Below, one piece after another: positions 34,545 through 43,385 of a DNA stretch of 64,000 nucleotides. The notes under the pieces were generated by a model. The model was not told where the DNA came from. It did no database searches and saw only the letters and a program-made list of their open reading frames with translations. The stretch spans positions 372,001-436,000 of the forward strand of contig BMWJ01000003.1 of the NCBI GenBank assembly GCA_014651175.1, written 5' to 3'. The DNA is from Streptomyces clavifer (GTDB lineage Bacteria; Actinomycetota; Actinomycetes; Streptomycetales; Streptomycetaceae). Positions within the stretch are counted from its first letter, which is position 1. The number at the start of each line of letters is the position of its first letter. A program made the translations under genes and the position numbers.

Positions 34545-35234
34545 CTATCGCTCGGCGGGGGTGGCGGACAACGGTGTGTTCGCGGTGCCGGCCGGGAGGT
34601 CCGGCGGCCCGTCCTGCGCTCGGGCGGGTACGGCGGGCCGGGGGGCGCCGCTCTCCGGGCGCTCGGCGTACGGCTGTTCCGTCGGGAGCAGCGCGGCAGC
34701 CCTCTCGTCCTGTCCGGCCCGCACCAGCGCGTGGATCTCGCGGGCCAGCGGTGTGACGTCGCGGATGGAGACCGTCCACTCGTCGGCGTACCGGCGCGAC
34801 GCCTCGCCGGAGAGGCCCAGTTGCAGGGAGCGGTACGGGAGCGGGTTGAGGTGGAGGTCGCGTTCGGGGTCCCACTGGATGCGGGCGGGAGCGCGGCGCA
34901 GATTGCGCTGCCAGGTGGCGCGGTCGGGGTGAACGCCCCTCACGTAGTGGGAGAGTTCGGCGTTCGCCACGCTGTGGTCGAATCCCTCGCGGGTGATCTC
35001 GACGGCCAGGACGGTCTCCTGGCCCTCCTTCGTCGCCCAGCCGCAGCGGTACATCATCCACAGGAAGCTGGGCTTGATCCAGGTCATGCGGTCGCGTTTC
35101 CACACGGCGGGGAAGCGCCCGTCACCGGCCGCGGGGAGCCCGATGGCCGGCCGATAGGCCTGGTAGACGGTGACCGTGGTGGCGGTGTGCAGGGCCCGGA
35201 TCTGGTGCCGGGGCGGGTGACTCGTCTCGCTCAT
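34545..35234 (-). CDS. DUF4291 protein
   Basis: 229 residues from ATG 35234 (MSETSHPPRHQIRALHTATTVTVYQAY). The DUF4291 core covers residues about 8-195: RQIRALH-type start, VWKRDRMTWIKPSFLWMMYRCGWATKEGQE and NPLPYRSLQLGLSG. A disordered Pro/Ala tail of about 45 residues ends the protein. The biochemical function of this widespread cytoplasmic family is not known. Copy 2 of the 58-bp inverted-arm element ends 44 bp upstream of the start, so it may regulate this gene. The 180-bp gap downstream holds no recognisable feature. Confidence 0.88.
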   Translation of the reverse strand: MSETSHPPRHQIRALHTATTVTVYQAYRPAIGLPAAGDGRFPAVWKRDRMTWIKPSFLWMMYRCGWATKEGQETVLAVEITREGFDHSVANAELSHYVRGVHPDRATWQRNLRRAPARIQWDPERDLHLNPLPYRSLQLGLSGEASRRYADEWTVSIRDVTPLAREIHALVRAGQDERAAALLPTEQPYAERPESGAPRPAVPARAQDGPPDLPAGTANTPLSATPAER

Positions 35235-35277
35235 ACCCCCCAGAATGCGCCGCCCCGATCCGGTCCGGGGACTCGCC

Positions 35278-35335
35278 GGGAAGCTACGGACAGATCGCGG
35301 CCCCAATTGCCGGATATGAGCGTCCGTAGCTTCCC
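35278..35335. repeat. 58-bp dispersed element, copy 2 (perfect 14-bp arms, 30-nt spacer)
   Basis: GGGAAGCTACGGAC at 35278-35291 and its exact complement GTCCGTAGCTTCCC at 35322-35335 are separated by 30 nt. It resembles copy 1 at 17268. It lies between mmsA and DUF4291 and could be an operator pair, a terminator of the DUF4291-side antisense, or a dispersed repeat. Confidence 0.7.
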
Positions 35336-35357
35336 AACGACGGGACAACGACGGGAG

Positions 35358-36857
35358 TCAGTGGTTGCGGGGGAAGCCGAGGTCCACGCCGGACGGGGCG
35401 TCGGACGGGTCGGGCCAGCGGGTGGTGACGACCTTGCCGCGGGTGTAGAAGTGCACGCCGTCGTTGCCGTAGATGTGGTGGTCGCCGAACAGGGAGTCCT
35501 TCCAGCCGCCGAAGGAGTGGTACCCCACCGGCACCGGGATCGGGACGTTCACGCCGACCATGCCTGCTTCGATCTCCAGCTGGAAGCGGCGGGCCGCGCC
35601 GCCGTCACGGGTGAAGATCGCGGTGCCGTTGCCGAACGGCGAGGCGTTCATGAGGGCGACGCCCTCCTCGTACGTGTCCACGCGCAGCACGCACAGGACG
35701 GGGCCGAAGATCTCGTCCCGGTAGGCGTCGGAGTCCGTGGAGACGTGGTCGAGCAGGGACAGGCCGATCCAGTGGCCGTCCTCGAAGCCCTCCACCGTGT
35801 GACCGGTGCCGTCGAGGACGACGTCGGCTCCCTGGGCGGCGGCGCCGGTGACGTAGGAGGCGACCTTGTCGCGGTGGGCGGCCGTGATCAGCGGGCCCAT
35901 CTCGGACGCCGGGTCGGTGCCCGGGCCGATCTTGATCTTCTGGGCACGGTCCTTGATACGGGCGACCAGGTCGTCGGCGACGGAACCGACGGCGACGACG
36001 GCGGAGATCGCCATGCAGCGCTCGCCGGCGGAGCCGTACGCGGCCGAGACGGCGGCGTCGGCCGCCGCGTCCAGGTCGGCGTCCGGGAGGACCAGCATGT
36101 GGTTCTTCGCACCGCCGAGCGCCTGGACGCGCTTGCCGTTCGCCGAGGCCGTGGCGTGGATGTACCGGGCGATCGGGGTCGAGCCCACGAAGGAGACGGC
36201 GGCGACGTCGGGGTGGGCCAGGAGGCCGTCCACGGCGACCTTGTCCCCGTGCAGGACGTTCAGCACGCCGTCGGGCAGGCCCGCCTCGGCGGCCAGTTCG
36301 GCCAGCAGGTTGGCGGCCGACGGGTCCTTCTCGCTGGGCTTCAGGACGAACGTGTTTCCGCAGGCGATGGCCAGCGGGAACATCCACATCGGCACCATGG
36401 CGGGGAAGTTGAACGGGGTGATGCCCGCGACGACGCCGATCGACTGGCGGATCGAGGAGACGTCGACCCGGCTGGACACCTGGGTGGACAGCTCGCCCTT
36501 GAGCTGGGTCGTGATGCCACAGGCCAGCTCGACGATCTCCAGGCCGCGGGCGACCTCGCCGAGGGCGTCGGAGTGCACCTTGCCGTGCTCGGCGGTGATC
36601 AGCGCGGCGATCTCGTCGCGGTGGGCGTCCAGCAGGGCGCGGTAGCGGAAGAGGACGGCGGTGCGGGCGGAGAGCGAAGAGGTGCCCCACGCCTCGTACG
36701 CGCTCTTCGCGGCGGCGACCGCCGCGTCGACCTCCTCGGCCGAGGCGAGTGCGACCTGTGTGGTCACGGCGCCGGTCGCCGGGTCGGTGACCGGGCCGTA
36801 GTTGCCCGACGTGCCCTCGACGGTCTTGCCACCGATCCAGTGGTTGACGGTCTTCAT
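35358..36857 (-). CDS. mmsA: Methylmalonate-semialdehyde dehydrogenase (CoA-acylating)
   Basis: 499 residues from ATG 36857 with AAGGAG 8 nt upstream. MKTVNHWIGGKTVEGTSGNYGPVTDPATG is the MmsA/IolA N-terminus. The catalytic Cys lies in GSAGERCMAISAVVAVG, and PFNFPAMVPMWMFP and GSTPIARYIHATASANGKR are family blocks. It converts malonate- or methylmalonate-semialdehyde to acetyl- or propionyl-CoA with NAD+ and CoA, the last step of inositol and valine breakdown. It is the last gene of the iol operon, 13 bp after iolD. Confidence 0.95.
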   Translation of the reverse strand: MKTVNHWIGGKTVEGTSGNYGPVTDPATGAVTTQVALASAEEVDAAVAAAKSAYEAWGTSSLSARTAVLFRYRALLDAHRDEIAALITAEHGKVHSDALGEVARGLEIVELACGITTQLKGELSTQVSSRVDVSSIRQSIGVVAGITPFNFPAMVPMWMFPLAIACGNTFVLKPSEKDPSAANLLAELAAEAGLPDGVLNVLHGDKVAVDGLLAHPDVAAVSFVGSTPIARYIHATASANGKRVQALGGAKNHMLVLPDADLDAAADAAVSAAYGSAGERCMAISAVVAVGSVADDLVARIKDRAQKIKIGPGTDPASEMGPLITAAHRDKVASYVTGAAAQGADVVLDGTGHTVEGFEDGHWIGLSLLDHVSTDSDAYRDEIFGPVLCVLRVDTYEEGVALMNASPFGNGTAIFTRDGGAARRFQLEIEAGMVGVNVPIPVPVGYHSFGGWKDSLFGDHHIYGNDGVHFYTRGKVVTTRWPDPSDAPSGVDLGFPRNH

Positions 36858-36870
36858 GACGGGGACTCCT

Positions 36871-38775
36871 TCAGAGCTGGGGGCGTCGGGCGGCGGTCTG
36901 CCGGTCGTACTCCTCGCGTGCCGCGACCGCCGAAGGGCGGGTCGCGGTCTCGGCCACGGGAACATCCCACCACGCCTGTGCCGGAGGGGGCCCCGACACT
37001 GTGTCTGGCGTTCGGGTCTCGACATAGACACAAGTGGGACGGTCCGCTCCGCGCGCCTCGGCGAGTGCCCCGCGCAGGTCCCGTACCGACTCGGCACGCA
37101 GTACCCGCATGCCGAGCGAGGCCGCGTTGGCGGCGAGGTCGACGGGGAGCGGCGGGCCGGTGAAGCTCCCGTCTGCGGCGCGGTGCCGGTAGGCCGTGCC
37201 GAAGCGCTCGGCGCCGACCGACTCGGAGAGGCCGCCGATGGACGCGTACCCGTGGTTCTGCAGGATGACGAGCTTGATGGGCAGGCCCTCCTGCACGGCG
37301 GTGACGATCTCGGTGGGGTTCATCAGGTACGTACCGTCGCCGACGAGCGCCCAGACGGGACGGCCGGGAGCGGCGAGCTGGACTCCGAGAGCGGCCGGGA
37401 TCTCGTATCCCATGCAGGAGTAGCCGTACTCGACGTGGTACTGCCGCGGGGAGCGGGCCCGCCACAGCTTGTGCAGGTCGCCGGGGAGGGAGCCCGCCGC
37501 GTTGATCAGGATGTCGTCCTCGGTGACCAGCTCGTCCAGCAGCCCGAGGACCTGGGCCTGGGTGGGGCGGGCGTCCGGGTCGGGGACGGCGAAGGCCGCG
37601 TCGACGCGCTGCTCCCAGCGGTCCTTGGCGTCGGTGTACGCGGTCTCGTAGGCGGGGTCGACGTGGTGACCGCGTGCGGTGAGGGCGGCGCCGAGCGCTT
37701 CGAGGGAGGTGCGGGCGTCCGCGACGAGGGGGAGGGCGGCGAGCTTGTGGGCGTCGAAGCCGGTGATGTTGAGGTTGAGGAAGCGGACCGCCGGGTCGGC
37801 GAAGAGGGTGCCGGACGCGGTCGTGAAGTCCGTGTAGCGGGTGCCGATCCCGATCACCAGGTCCGCCTCGCGGGCCAGGTCGTCGGCGGTCGCGGTGCCG
37901 GTGTGGCCGATGCCGCCCACGTCGGCGGGGTGGTCGTGGCGCAGCGAGCCCTTGCCGGCCTGGGTGGAGGCGACGGGGATACGGGTGTCGGCGGCGAAGG
38001 CGGCGAGCGTCTCCTCGGCGGCACTGTGGTGGACACCGCCGCCCGCGACGATCAGGGGGCGGCGGGCGGTGCGGACGGCCCGGACGGCCTCTTCGAGTTC
38101 GTAGGGGTCGGGGGCGGGCCTGCGTACGTGCCAGACGCGCGCCGCGAAGAACTCCGCCGGCCAGTCGTACGCCTCGGCCTGCACGTCCTGCGGCAGCGCG
38201 AGCGTGACGGCGCCGGTCGCCTCCGGATCGGCGAGGGTCCGCATGGCCTGCAGGGCGGCGGGGATCAGCGCCTCGGGGCGGGTGATCCGGTCGAAGTACC
38301 GGGAGACGGGGCGCAGGCAGTCGTTGACCGACACATCGCCGGCGTGCGGCACTTCGAGCTGTTGGAGCACGGGATCGGCGGGGCGGGTCGCGAAGGTGTC
38401 GCCGGGCAGGAGCAGCACCGGGAGGTGGTTGACGGTGGCGAGGGCGGCACCGGTCACGAGGTTGGTGGCGCCGGGGCCGATGGAGGTGGTCACGGCGTGC
38501 GCGGAGAGCCGGCCCGACTGGCGGGCGTAGCCGACGGCGGCGTGCACCATGGCCTGTTCACTGCGGCCCTGGAGGTACGGCATGGCGGGCCCGGACTCGA
38601 CGAGTGCCTGGCCGATGCCCGCGACGTTGCCGTGGCCGAAGATGCCCCAGGTGGCGTTGATCAGCCGTCGGCGGCGGCCGTCGCGCTCGGTGTACTGGCG
38701 GGACAGGAAGGCGATCAGCGCCTGGGCGGTGGTGAGCCTGCGGGTGGTGCGCGTGGTGGCCGATCGTGTGGTCAA
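36871..38775 (-). CDS. iolD: 3D-(3,5/4)-trihydroxycyclohexane-1,2-dione hydrolase
   Basis: 634 residues from TTG 38775, chosen because GGAGGG lies 6 nt upstream and the length then matches IolD. The open frame extends upstream into iolB without family sequence. It is a thiamine-diphosphate enzyme. The N-terminal part has TWGIFGHGNVAGIGQAL and STQAGKGSLRHDHPADVGGIGHTG. The C-terminal ThDP motif begins GDGTYLMNPTEI and ends with QNHGYAS. IolD opens the ring of the dione intermediate of inositol catabolism to 5-deoxy-glucuronate. Its gene lies 53 bp after iolB and 13 bp before mmsA. Confidence 0.94.
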   Translation of the reverse strand: MTTRSATTRTTRRLTTAQALIAFLSRQYTERDGRRRRLINATWGIFGHGNVAGIGQALVESGPAMPYLQGRSEQAMVHAAVGYARQSGRLSAHAVTTSIGPGATNLVTGAALATVNHLPVLLLPGDTFATRPADPVLQQLEVPHAGDVSVNDCLRPVSRYFDRITRPEALIPAALQAMRTLADPEATGAVTLALPQDVQAEAYDWPAEFFAARVWHVRRPAPDPYELEEAVRAVRTARRPLIVAGGGVHHSAAEETLAAFAADTRIPVASTQAGKGSLRHDHPADVGGIGHTGTATADDLAREADLVIGIGTRYTDFTTASGTLFADPAVRFLNLNITGFDAHKLAALPLVADARTSLEALGAALTARGHHVDPAYETAYTDAKDRWEQRVDAAFAVPDPDARPTQAQVLGLLDELVTEDDILINAAGSLPGDLHKLWRARSPRQYHVEYGYSCMGYEIPAALGVQLAAPGRPVWALVGDGTYLMNPTEIVTAVQEGLPIKLVILQNHGYASIGGLSESVGAERFGTAYRHRAADGSFTGPPLPVDLAANAASLGMRVLRAESVRDLRGALAEARGADRPTCVYVETRTPDTVSGPPPAQAWWDVPVAETATRPSAVAAREEYDRQTAARRPQL

Positions 38776-38828
38776 CGGCTTCCCTCCGGGCCGGGGGTGC
38801 GTGGCGTGGTCACGGGCGGGCCTCCCGG

Positions 38829-39713
38829 TCACCGGCTTGCCTGCGGGCCGTGGAGCGGGAGGCGGGGGTCGACGGGCTGCGACGGCCAGGTGTCGCGGAT
38901 CCACCGGTGGCCGGGGTGGTCACTGATCAGCCACTCGCGCTTCTCCCCCGGGCCCGCCATCACGTTGAGGTAGTACAGGGTGCGGTCGGGCGGGGCGATG
39001 GACGGGCCGTGCCAGCCGTCGGGGATGAGGACGGCGTCACCGGTGGCGACTTCGGCGAGGACGTCCGTGCCCCCCTCGCGGGACGGCGAGACCCGGTGGT
39101 AGCCGAGGCCGTCGCCCTCGACCTCGAAGTAGTAGATCTCCTCCAGCTCGCACTCGACGCCGGGCCGGTGCTCGTCGTGCTTGTGCGGCGGGTACGAGGA
39201 CCAGTTGCCGCCCGGGGTGAGGACCTCGACGGCGATGAGGCGGTCGCACGCGAAGGTGTCGGCTGCCGCGAAGTTGTTGACCTGGCGCGAGCAGGTGCCC
39301 GCGCCGCGGAGCTCGACCGGTACCTCCGGCGCGGGGCCGTAGCGAGCGGGGAGTCGTCGCTCGCACTTCGCTCCTGCCAGGGCGAAGCGGCCTCCTGCGC
39401 CGGAGGCGATCTGTGCGCGGGCGTCGCGTGGCAGATAGACGAAATCTGTCACCGCGCCGAACACGCTGTCCCTGCCCAGCAGTTGGAAGGTCTCGTCTGC
39501 TGACTGCACCGTACAGGCACCGGACAACGGGAGAACGATCCATTCGCTCTCACCGGTTACCAAGGTATGAACACCACCGGGCTCGAGCTCCAGTACGCGC
39601 AGGCTCGACCGGTCCCAGCCGGCTCGCTCCGGGTCGATGTCGAGGGTGTAGGGGCCGCTCGCGGCACGGTCGGACCTGAGGTGGTACCGCTGGTGCTCGT
39701 CGGGTGTCGTCAT
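38829..39713 (-). CDS. iolB: 5-deoxy-glucuronate isomerase
   Basis: 294 residues from ATG 39713. It is a double-cupin IolB: ESEWIVLPLSGACTVQ in the first cupin and SSYPPHKHDE...LEEIYYFEVEGDGLGYHRV in the second, supplying the metal-binding His and Glu residues. RQVNNF and CDRLIAVEVLTPGGNWSSYPPHKHD are the IolB signature. It isomerises 5-deoxy-glucuronate to 2-deoxy-5-keto-gluconate, the substrate of the IolC kinase. It follows the aldolase gene by 37 bp. Confidence 0.94.
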   Translation of the reverse strand: MTTPDEHQRYHLRSDRAASGPYTLDIDPERAGWDRSSLRVLELEPGGVHTLVTGESEWIVLPLSGACTVQSADETFQLLGRDSVFGAVTDFVYLPRDARAQIASGAGGRFALAGAKCERRLPARYGPAPEVPVELRGAGTCSRQVNNFAAADTFACDRLIAVEVLTPGGNWSSYPPHKHDEHRPGVECELEEIYYFEVEGDGLGYHRVSPSREGGTDVLAEVATGDAVLIPDGWHGPSIAPPDRTLYYLNVMAGPGEKREWLISDHPGHRWIRDTWPSQPVDPRLPLHGPQASR

Positions 39714-39750
39714 GGCTGCATCCCTACCCGTCTCTCCCGCCCGCAGGTCC

Positions 39751-40638
39751 TCACAACAGTCCGACGGCCGTGTCGACCGCGCCCGCCACGTCCCCGTCCG
39801 GCGGGTGGAGCAGCGACCGTCCGACGACCAGCCCCCGGACGGTCGGCAGGCGCAGGGCGCCGCGCCACTTCTCGTACGCGCCGTCCAGGTCTCCCTTGAC
39901 CTCGCCCCCGAGCAGGACGGCGGGGAGGGTCGAGGCCCGCATCACCCGGGCCATGTCGTCGGGGTCCTCGGTGACGGGGACCTTGAGCCAGGTGTACGCG
40001 GAGGTGCCGCCCAGCCCCGAGGCCACGGCGATGGAGGTGGTGACGGCGGCGGCCCGCAGGTCGGTGCGGAGCCTGCCGTCGGCGCGGTGGCAGAGGAACG
40101 GCTCGATGAAGACGGGCAACCGGTGGGCGGCCATCGCGTCGACGGTGCGGGCGGCGGTGTGGAGGGTGTCCAGGGAGCCGGGGTCCTCGTAGTCGATCCT
40201 CAGCAGCAGCTTGCCCGCGTCGAAGCCCTGCCGGGACAGATCGACGGGGCGGTGGCCGGTGAAGCGGTCGTCGAGCTCGTAGGCGGCTCCCGCGAGTCCG
40301 CCGCGGTTCATGGAGCCGATGACGACCTTGTCCTCCAGGGCTCCGAGGAGCAGGAGGTCCTCCAGGACGTCGGCTGCGGCGAGGACCCCGTCGACGCCGG
40401 GGCGGGAGAGGGCGAGACACAGCCGTTCCAGGAGGTCGAAGCGGTCGGCCAGGGCGAACTCGTCGTCGCCGACGGCCAGGGATCCGCGCGCCGGATGGTC
40501 CGCGGCGATGATCATCAGGCGTTCGGTGGGGCCGACGAGAGGCCGCCTGCGGCGGGCGGCCGCGGCCTCGGCGACGGCCTCGGGGTGATGCGCCCGGATG
40601 CGGACGAGATCGGCGAGGGAGGCGGCGGGCGGGGTCAT
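39751..40638 (-). CDS. Class I aldolase-like (beta/alpha)8 protein of the inositol operon (Cgl0159 type)
   Basis: 295 residues from ATG 40638, overlapping the iolC stop by 4 bp (ATGA). It is a TIM barrel of the DeoC/LacD-like class: RLMIIAADHPARGSLAVG, GSMNRGGLAGAAYELDDRFTG, LLRIDYEDPGSLDTL, and FIEPFLCHR. The candidate Schiff-base Lys is in TWLKVPVTEDP. It takes the position of IolJ in the pathway, cleaving the phosphorylated 2-deoxy-5-keto-gluconate to dihydroxyacetone phosphate and malonate semialdehyde. That role is inferred from operon context and is not proven for this family. Confidence 0.82.
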   Translation of the reverse strand: MTPPAASLADLVRIRAHHPEAVAEAAAARRRRPLVGPTERLMIIAADHPARGSLAVGDDEFALADRFDLLERLCLALSRPGVDGVLAAADVLEDLLLLGALEDKVVIGSMNRGGLAGAAYELDDRFTGHRPVDLSRQGFDAGKLLLRIDYEDPGSLDTLHTAARTVDAMAAHRLPVFIEPFLCHRADGRLRTDLRAAAVTTSIAVASGLGGTSAYTWLKVPVTEDPDDMARVMRASTLPAVLLGGEVKGDLDGAYEKWRGALRLPTVRGLVVGRSLLHPPDGDVAGAVDTAVGLL

Positions 40639-41948
40639 GGGGTGGCTCCGGGGGTTCCGGACGACCCGGGGGCTCTGGGGGCTTCTGCCGGTCCGGGCGG
40701 TGCGGGGGCTGCCTGTCGTGCGGGGGTTCCGGGCGGTGCGGGGGTGTTGTTCGGCCCGGCTGTTCCGGCGGCCTCTGACAGTCCGTGCGGCCCGGGGGCT
40801 GCGGGTGGTGCGGGGGTTCCGGGCGGTGCGGGGGCTCTGGAGGCTTCTGCGGGCGGTCCGGGGGCTTCCGGGGTTGCGGCGGTTTCCGCCGGCCCGGGGG
40901 CCTTCATGGTTCCGGTCGCCTCGACCGCTCCGTCGGCGAGGGCCTGTTCGACCTCGTGCGGGTACGGCATCGCGGACGAACAGGCGAGGCGCGAGGCGAC
41001 GATGGCCCCGGCCGCGTTCGCGTAGCGCATGATCCGCGCGGTCTCCCAGCCGGCGAGCAGCCCGTGGCAGAGGGCACCGCCGAACGCGTCCCCGGCGCCC
41101 AGTCCGTTGACGACCTCCACGGGAAGGGGCGGGATCTCCGCGGTGGTGCCGTCGCGGTGGACCGCGAGCACGCCCGCCGGGCCCTGTTTGACGACGGCGA
41201 GCTCGACCCCGGCGGCGAGCAGGGCGCGAGCGGCGGCGTACGGTTCGCGTTCGCCGGTGGCGATCTCGCATTCGTCCAGATTGCCGACGGCGACCGTGGC
41301 ATGGGCGAGGGCCTCGCGGTAACGGGCGGTGGGGGGCGGCTCCCCGCTACCGCTGCCTTCGCCGCCTCCCGCGCCCGAACCTTGCGCGCCCCCGTCCCAG
41401 AACATGGGGCGCCAGTCCAGGTCGAAGACCGTGGCGCGCGGGCCCTGCGCCTCCCCCGGGGCCTGTGCCGCGCTACGGGCGCGGAGTGCGGCGAGCGTCG
41501 CGCTGCGGCTGGGCTCCGCACAGAGTCCGGTGCCGGTCATCCAGAAGACCCGCGCCGCCCGCACGGCGTCCAGGTCGAGCTCGTCCCTGTGGATCTCCAG
41601 GTCGGGTGCCTTCGGCTGCCGGTAGAAGTAGAGGGGGAAGTGGTCCGGCGGAAAGATCTCGCAGAAGGTGACCGGGGTCGGGTACCGGGCCACGGCCGTC
41701 ACCCACCGGTCGTCCACCCCGAATCCGGCGAGCGCCTGATGGAGGTAGTCACCGAAGGCGTCCTGTCCGGTCCGGGTGATGACGGCGGTCCGCCGGCCCA
41801 GCCGGGCGGCGGCCACCGCCACGTTGGACGGCGAGCCGCCGAGGAACTTCCCGAAGGTCTCGACCTTGGCCAGCGGTACGCCGGTCTGCAGCGGGTAGAT
41901 GTCCACCCCGATCCGCCCCATGGTGATCACGTCGTACGGCTCAGGCAT
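40635..41948 (-). CDS. iolC: 5-dehydro-2-deoxygluconokinase with low-complexity C-terminal tail
   Basis: 437 residues from ATG 41948; GAAGGG lies 6 nt upstream, and ATG 41954 would overlap it. PfkB-type kinase: TFGKFLGGSPSNVAVAAARLG is the N-terminal signature and NGLGAGDAFGGAL holds the catalytic Asp and anion hole. It phosphorylates 2-deoxy-5-keto-gluconate. The kinase ends near residue 345. About 90 more residues are almost pure Pro, Ala, Gly, Thr and Glu, encoded by DNA with a 27-bp repeat unit occurring twice 90 bp apart. A second short Gly/Ser-rich insertion lies near residue 195. Typical IolC lacks both. Confidence 0.92.
   Translation of the reverse strand: MPEPYDVITMGRIGVDIYPLQTGVPLAKVETFGKFLGGSPSNVAVAAARLGRRTAVITRTGQDAFGDYLHQALAGFGVDDRWVTAVARYPTPVTFCEIFPPDHFPLYFYRQPKAPDLEIHRDELDLDAVRAARVFWMTGTGLCAEPSRSATLAALRARSAAQAPGEAQGPRATVFDLDWRPMFWDGGAQGSGAGGGEGSGSGEPPPTARYREALAHATVAVGNLDECEIATGEREPYAAARALLAAGVELAVVKQGPAGVLAVHRDGTTAEIPPLPVEVVNGLGAGDAFGGALCHGLLAGWETARIMRYANAAGAIVASRLACSSAMPYPHEVEQALADGAVEATGTMKAPGPAETAATPEAPGPPAEASRAPAPPGTPAPPAAPGPHGLSEAAGTAGPNNTPAPPGTPARQAAPAPPGPAEAPRAPGSSGTPGATP
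40695..40836. repeat. Tandem-like repeats inside the iolC tail
   Basis: A 27-bp sequence at 40718-40744 recurs exactly at 40808-40834, 90 bp (30 codons) apart. GGGCGGTGCGGGGGCT occurs at 40695-40710 and 40821-40836. The repeat stays in frame. Confidence 0.75.
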
Positions 41949-41971
41949 GCGCATCCCTTCGGCTGACCCCA

Positions 41972-42000
41972 GGTCTAGTGCTCTGCCGGAACCCTGTCAA
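41972..42000 (-). promoter_or_regulatory. Promoter of the iol operon
   Basis: On the minus strand TTGACA (41995-42000) and TAGACC (41972-41977) are separated by 17 nt, 24 bp upstream of the iolC ATG. Confidence 0.6.
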
Positions 42001-42006
42001 CACTTT

Positions 42007-42022
42007 GTCCGGACATTCGGAC
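42007..42022. promoter_or_regulatory. Palindromic operator centred between divergent iol promoters
   Basis: GTCCG and CGGAC flank a GACATT core. The centre at 42014.5 is exactly midway between the two TTGACA boxes (41995-42000 minus, 42029-42034 plus). Confidence 0.55.
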
Positions 42023-42028
42023 GAACTC

Positions 42029-42057
42029 TTGACACTCCCCTCCGGGGGCTGGAGGGT
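42029..42057 (+). promoter_or_regulatory. Promoter of the IolE-like gene
   Basis: TTGACA at 42029-42034; the -10 at 42052-42057 (GAGGGT) is weak and overlaps the GGAGGG Shine-Dalgarno at 42051-42056. Confidence 0.4.
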
Positions 42058-42064
42058 GGGCGAT

Positions 42065-42991
42065 ATGACCTCCTCCGTACCCTCTCCGGCCCGCATCCGC
42101 ATCGGCTCGGCACCCGACTCGTGGGGGGTCTGGTTTCCCGACGATCCGCGGCAGGTGCCCTGGGACCGGTTCCTCGACGAGGTCTCCGAGGCGGGCTACG
42201 AGTGGATCGAGCTCGGCCCGTACGGCTATCTGCCGACCGACGCCGCCCGGCTCAAGGACGAGACCGCGCGCCGCGGCCTCACCGTCTCCGCCGGCACCGT
42301 CTTCACGGGATTGCACCACGGTCCGGACGTCTGGGACCGGACCTGGGAGCATGTCGCCGGCATCGCGGCACTCACCCGGGCCATGGGAGCCGAACACCTG
42401 GTGGTCATCCCGTCGTTCTGGCGGGACGACAAGACCGGCGAGGTGCTGGAGGACCGCACGCTCACGGCCACGCAGTGGCGCGAGCTGACCACCCAGACGG
42501 AACGGCTGGGCCACGAGGTGCGGGAGCGCTACGGGCTGCGGATCGTGGTGCACCCGCACGCGGACACACATGTCGACACCGAGGAGAACGTCAACCGCTT
42601 CCTCGACGCCACCGACCCCGAGCTGGTCTCGCTCTGTCTCGACACCGGCCACTACGCCTACTGCGGCGGGGACAGCGTGAAGCTCATCGAGACCTACGCG
42701 GAACGGATCGGCTATCTGCACCTCAAGCAGGTCGATCCCGAGATCCTCGCCGATGTCGTGGCGAACGAGGTGCCGTTCGGCCCGGCGGTGGCACGCGGGG
42801 TGATGTGCGAGCCGCCCGGCGGGGTCCCCGCGCTGGAGCCCGTACTGGAGGCCGCGCGCGCTCTGCACCGGGACCTGTTCGCCATCGTCGAACAGGACAT
42901 GTATCCCTGCCCGCCGGACAAGCCGCTGCCCATCGCCCGCCGCACCCGCGAGTTCCTCCGCGCCTGCGGTCCTGCCCGGTCCTCCACCTGA
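42065..42991 (+). CDS. Sugar phosphate isomerase/epimerase family TIM-barrel, IolE/IolH-like
   Basis: 308 residues from ATG 42065 with GGAGGG 8 nt upstream. The AP-endonuclease 2 type TIM barrel shows IRIGSAPDSWGVWFPDDP, EAGYEWIELGPYGYLP, LVVIPSFWRDD, IVVHPHADTHVDTEENVNRFL, SLCLDTGHYAYCGGDSV and YLHLKQVDPEI. These contribute His, Asp and Glu metal ligands. It is divergent from the iol operon and shares its control region, so it most likely acts in inositol catabolism, for example as inosose dehydratase or inosose isomerase. Sequence alone does not decide between IolE, IolH and IolI roles. Confidence 0.83.
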   Translation: MTSSVPSPARIRIGSAPDSWGVWFPDDPRQVPWDRFLDEVSEAGYEWIELGPYGYLPTDAARLKDETARRGLTVSAGTVFTGLHHGPDVWDRTWEHVAGIAALTRAMGAEHLVVIPSFWRDDKTGEVLEDRTLTATQWRELTTQTERLGHEVRERYGLRIVVHPHADTHVDTEENVNRFLDATDPELVSLCLDTGHYAYCGGDSVKLIETYAERIGYLHLKQVDPEILADVVANEVPFGPAVARGVMCEPPGGVPALEPVLEAARALHRDLFAIVEQDMYPCPPDKPLPIARRTREFLRACGPARSST

Positions 42992-43189
42992 CCCCCCTGA
43001 CTGCTCTGGCTGCTCTGCCGACCCACCCGTCACAGCAGCCACCTCTCCGTCACGTATGTACGCGTTCCGCAGGGTTTGCGTCACAGGATCGCGACGGCCC
43101 CTGCCCTACCCGCAACCCCGTCGTTCAACGGGCAGAGATGGGCAGAGAACGCGGCGCGCAGAGTGCGGAGGTACAGAGAGGTGTCATTC

Positions 43190-43381
43190 ATGACGGACAG
43201 AAGGCTCTGGTCGTACCAGGACATTGCCGCGCACATCCGGGTCCGGCCCGACACCGTCCGCTCGTACCGCAAACACGGGCTCCTTCCCCCTCCGGACGCC
43301 GTCCAGCACGGGAAGCCCTACTGGTACGCGGACACCGTCCACACGTGGATCGCGTCCCGGCCCAGCAACCGGGGCCGTTGA
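43190..43381 (+). CDS. Small MerR-like helix-turn-helix protein
   Basis: 63 residues from ATG 43190, preceded by GAGAGG. The longer open frame upstream has no SD. LWSYQDIAAHIRVRPDTVRSYRKHGLLPPPDA is a winged-helix MerR/excisionase-type DNA-binding helix pair, followed by a wing with Trp/Tyr (YWYADTVHTWI). There is no effector domain. Such orphan HTH proteins are common in Streptomyces as chromosomal regulators or excisionase relatives. It stands between the IolE-like gene and the convergent dehydrogenase, 4 bp from the latter's stop. Confidence 0.82.
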   Translation: MTDRRLWSYQDIAAHIRVRPDTVRSYRKHGLLPPPDAVQHGKPYWYADTVHTWIASRPSNRGR

Positions 43382-43385
43382 GAGC

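Noticed and set aside
31761-37163. An 1800-codon plus-strand open frame across the ABC, DUF4291 and mmsA genes
   Set aside because: It is antisense to four clear genes; its length results from high GC and lack of AT-rich stop codons, and its translation is Val/Gly/Arg repetitive.
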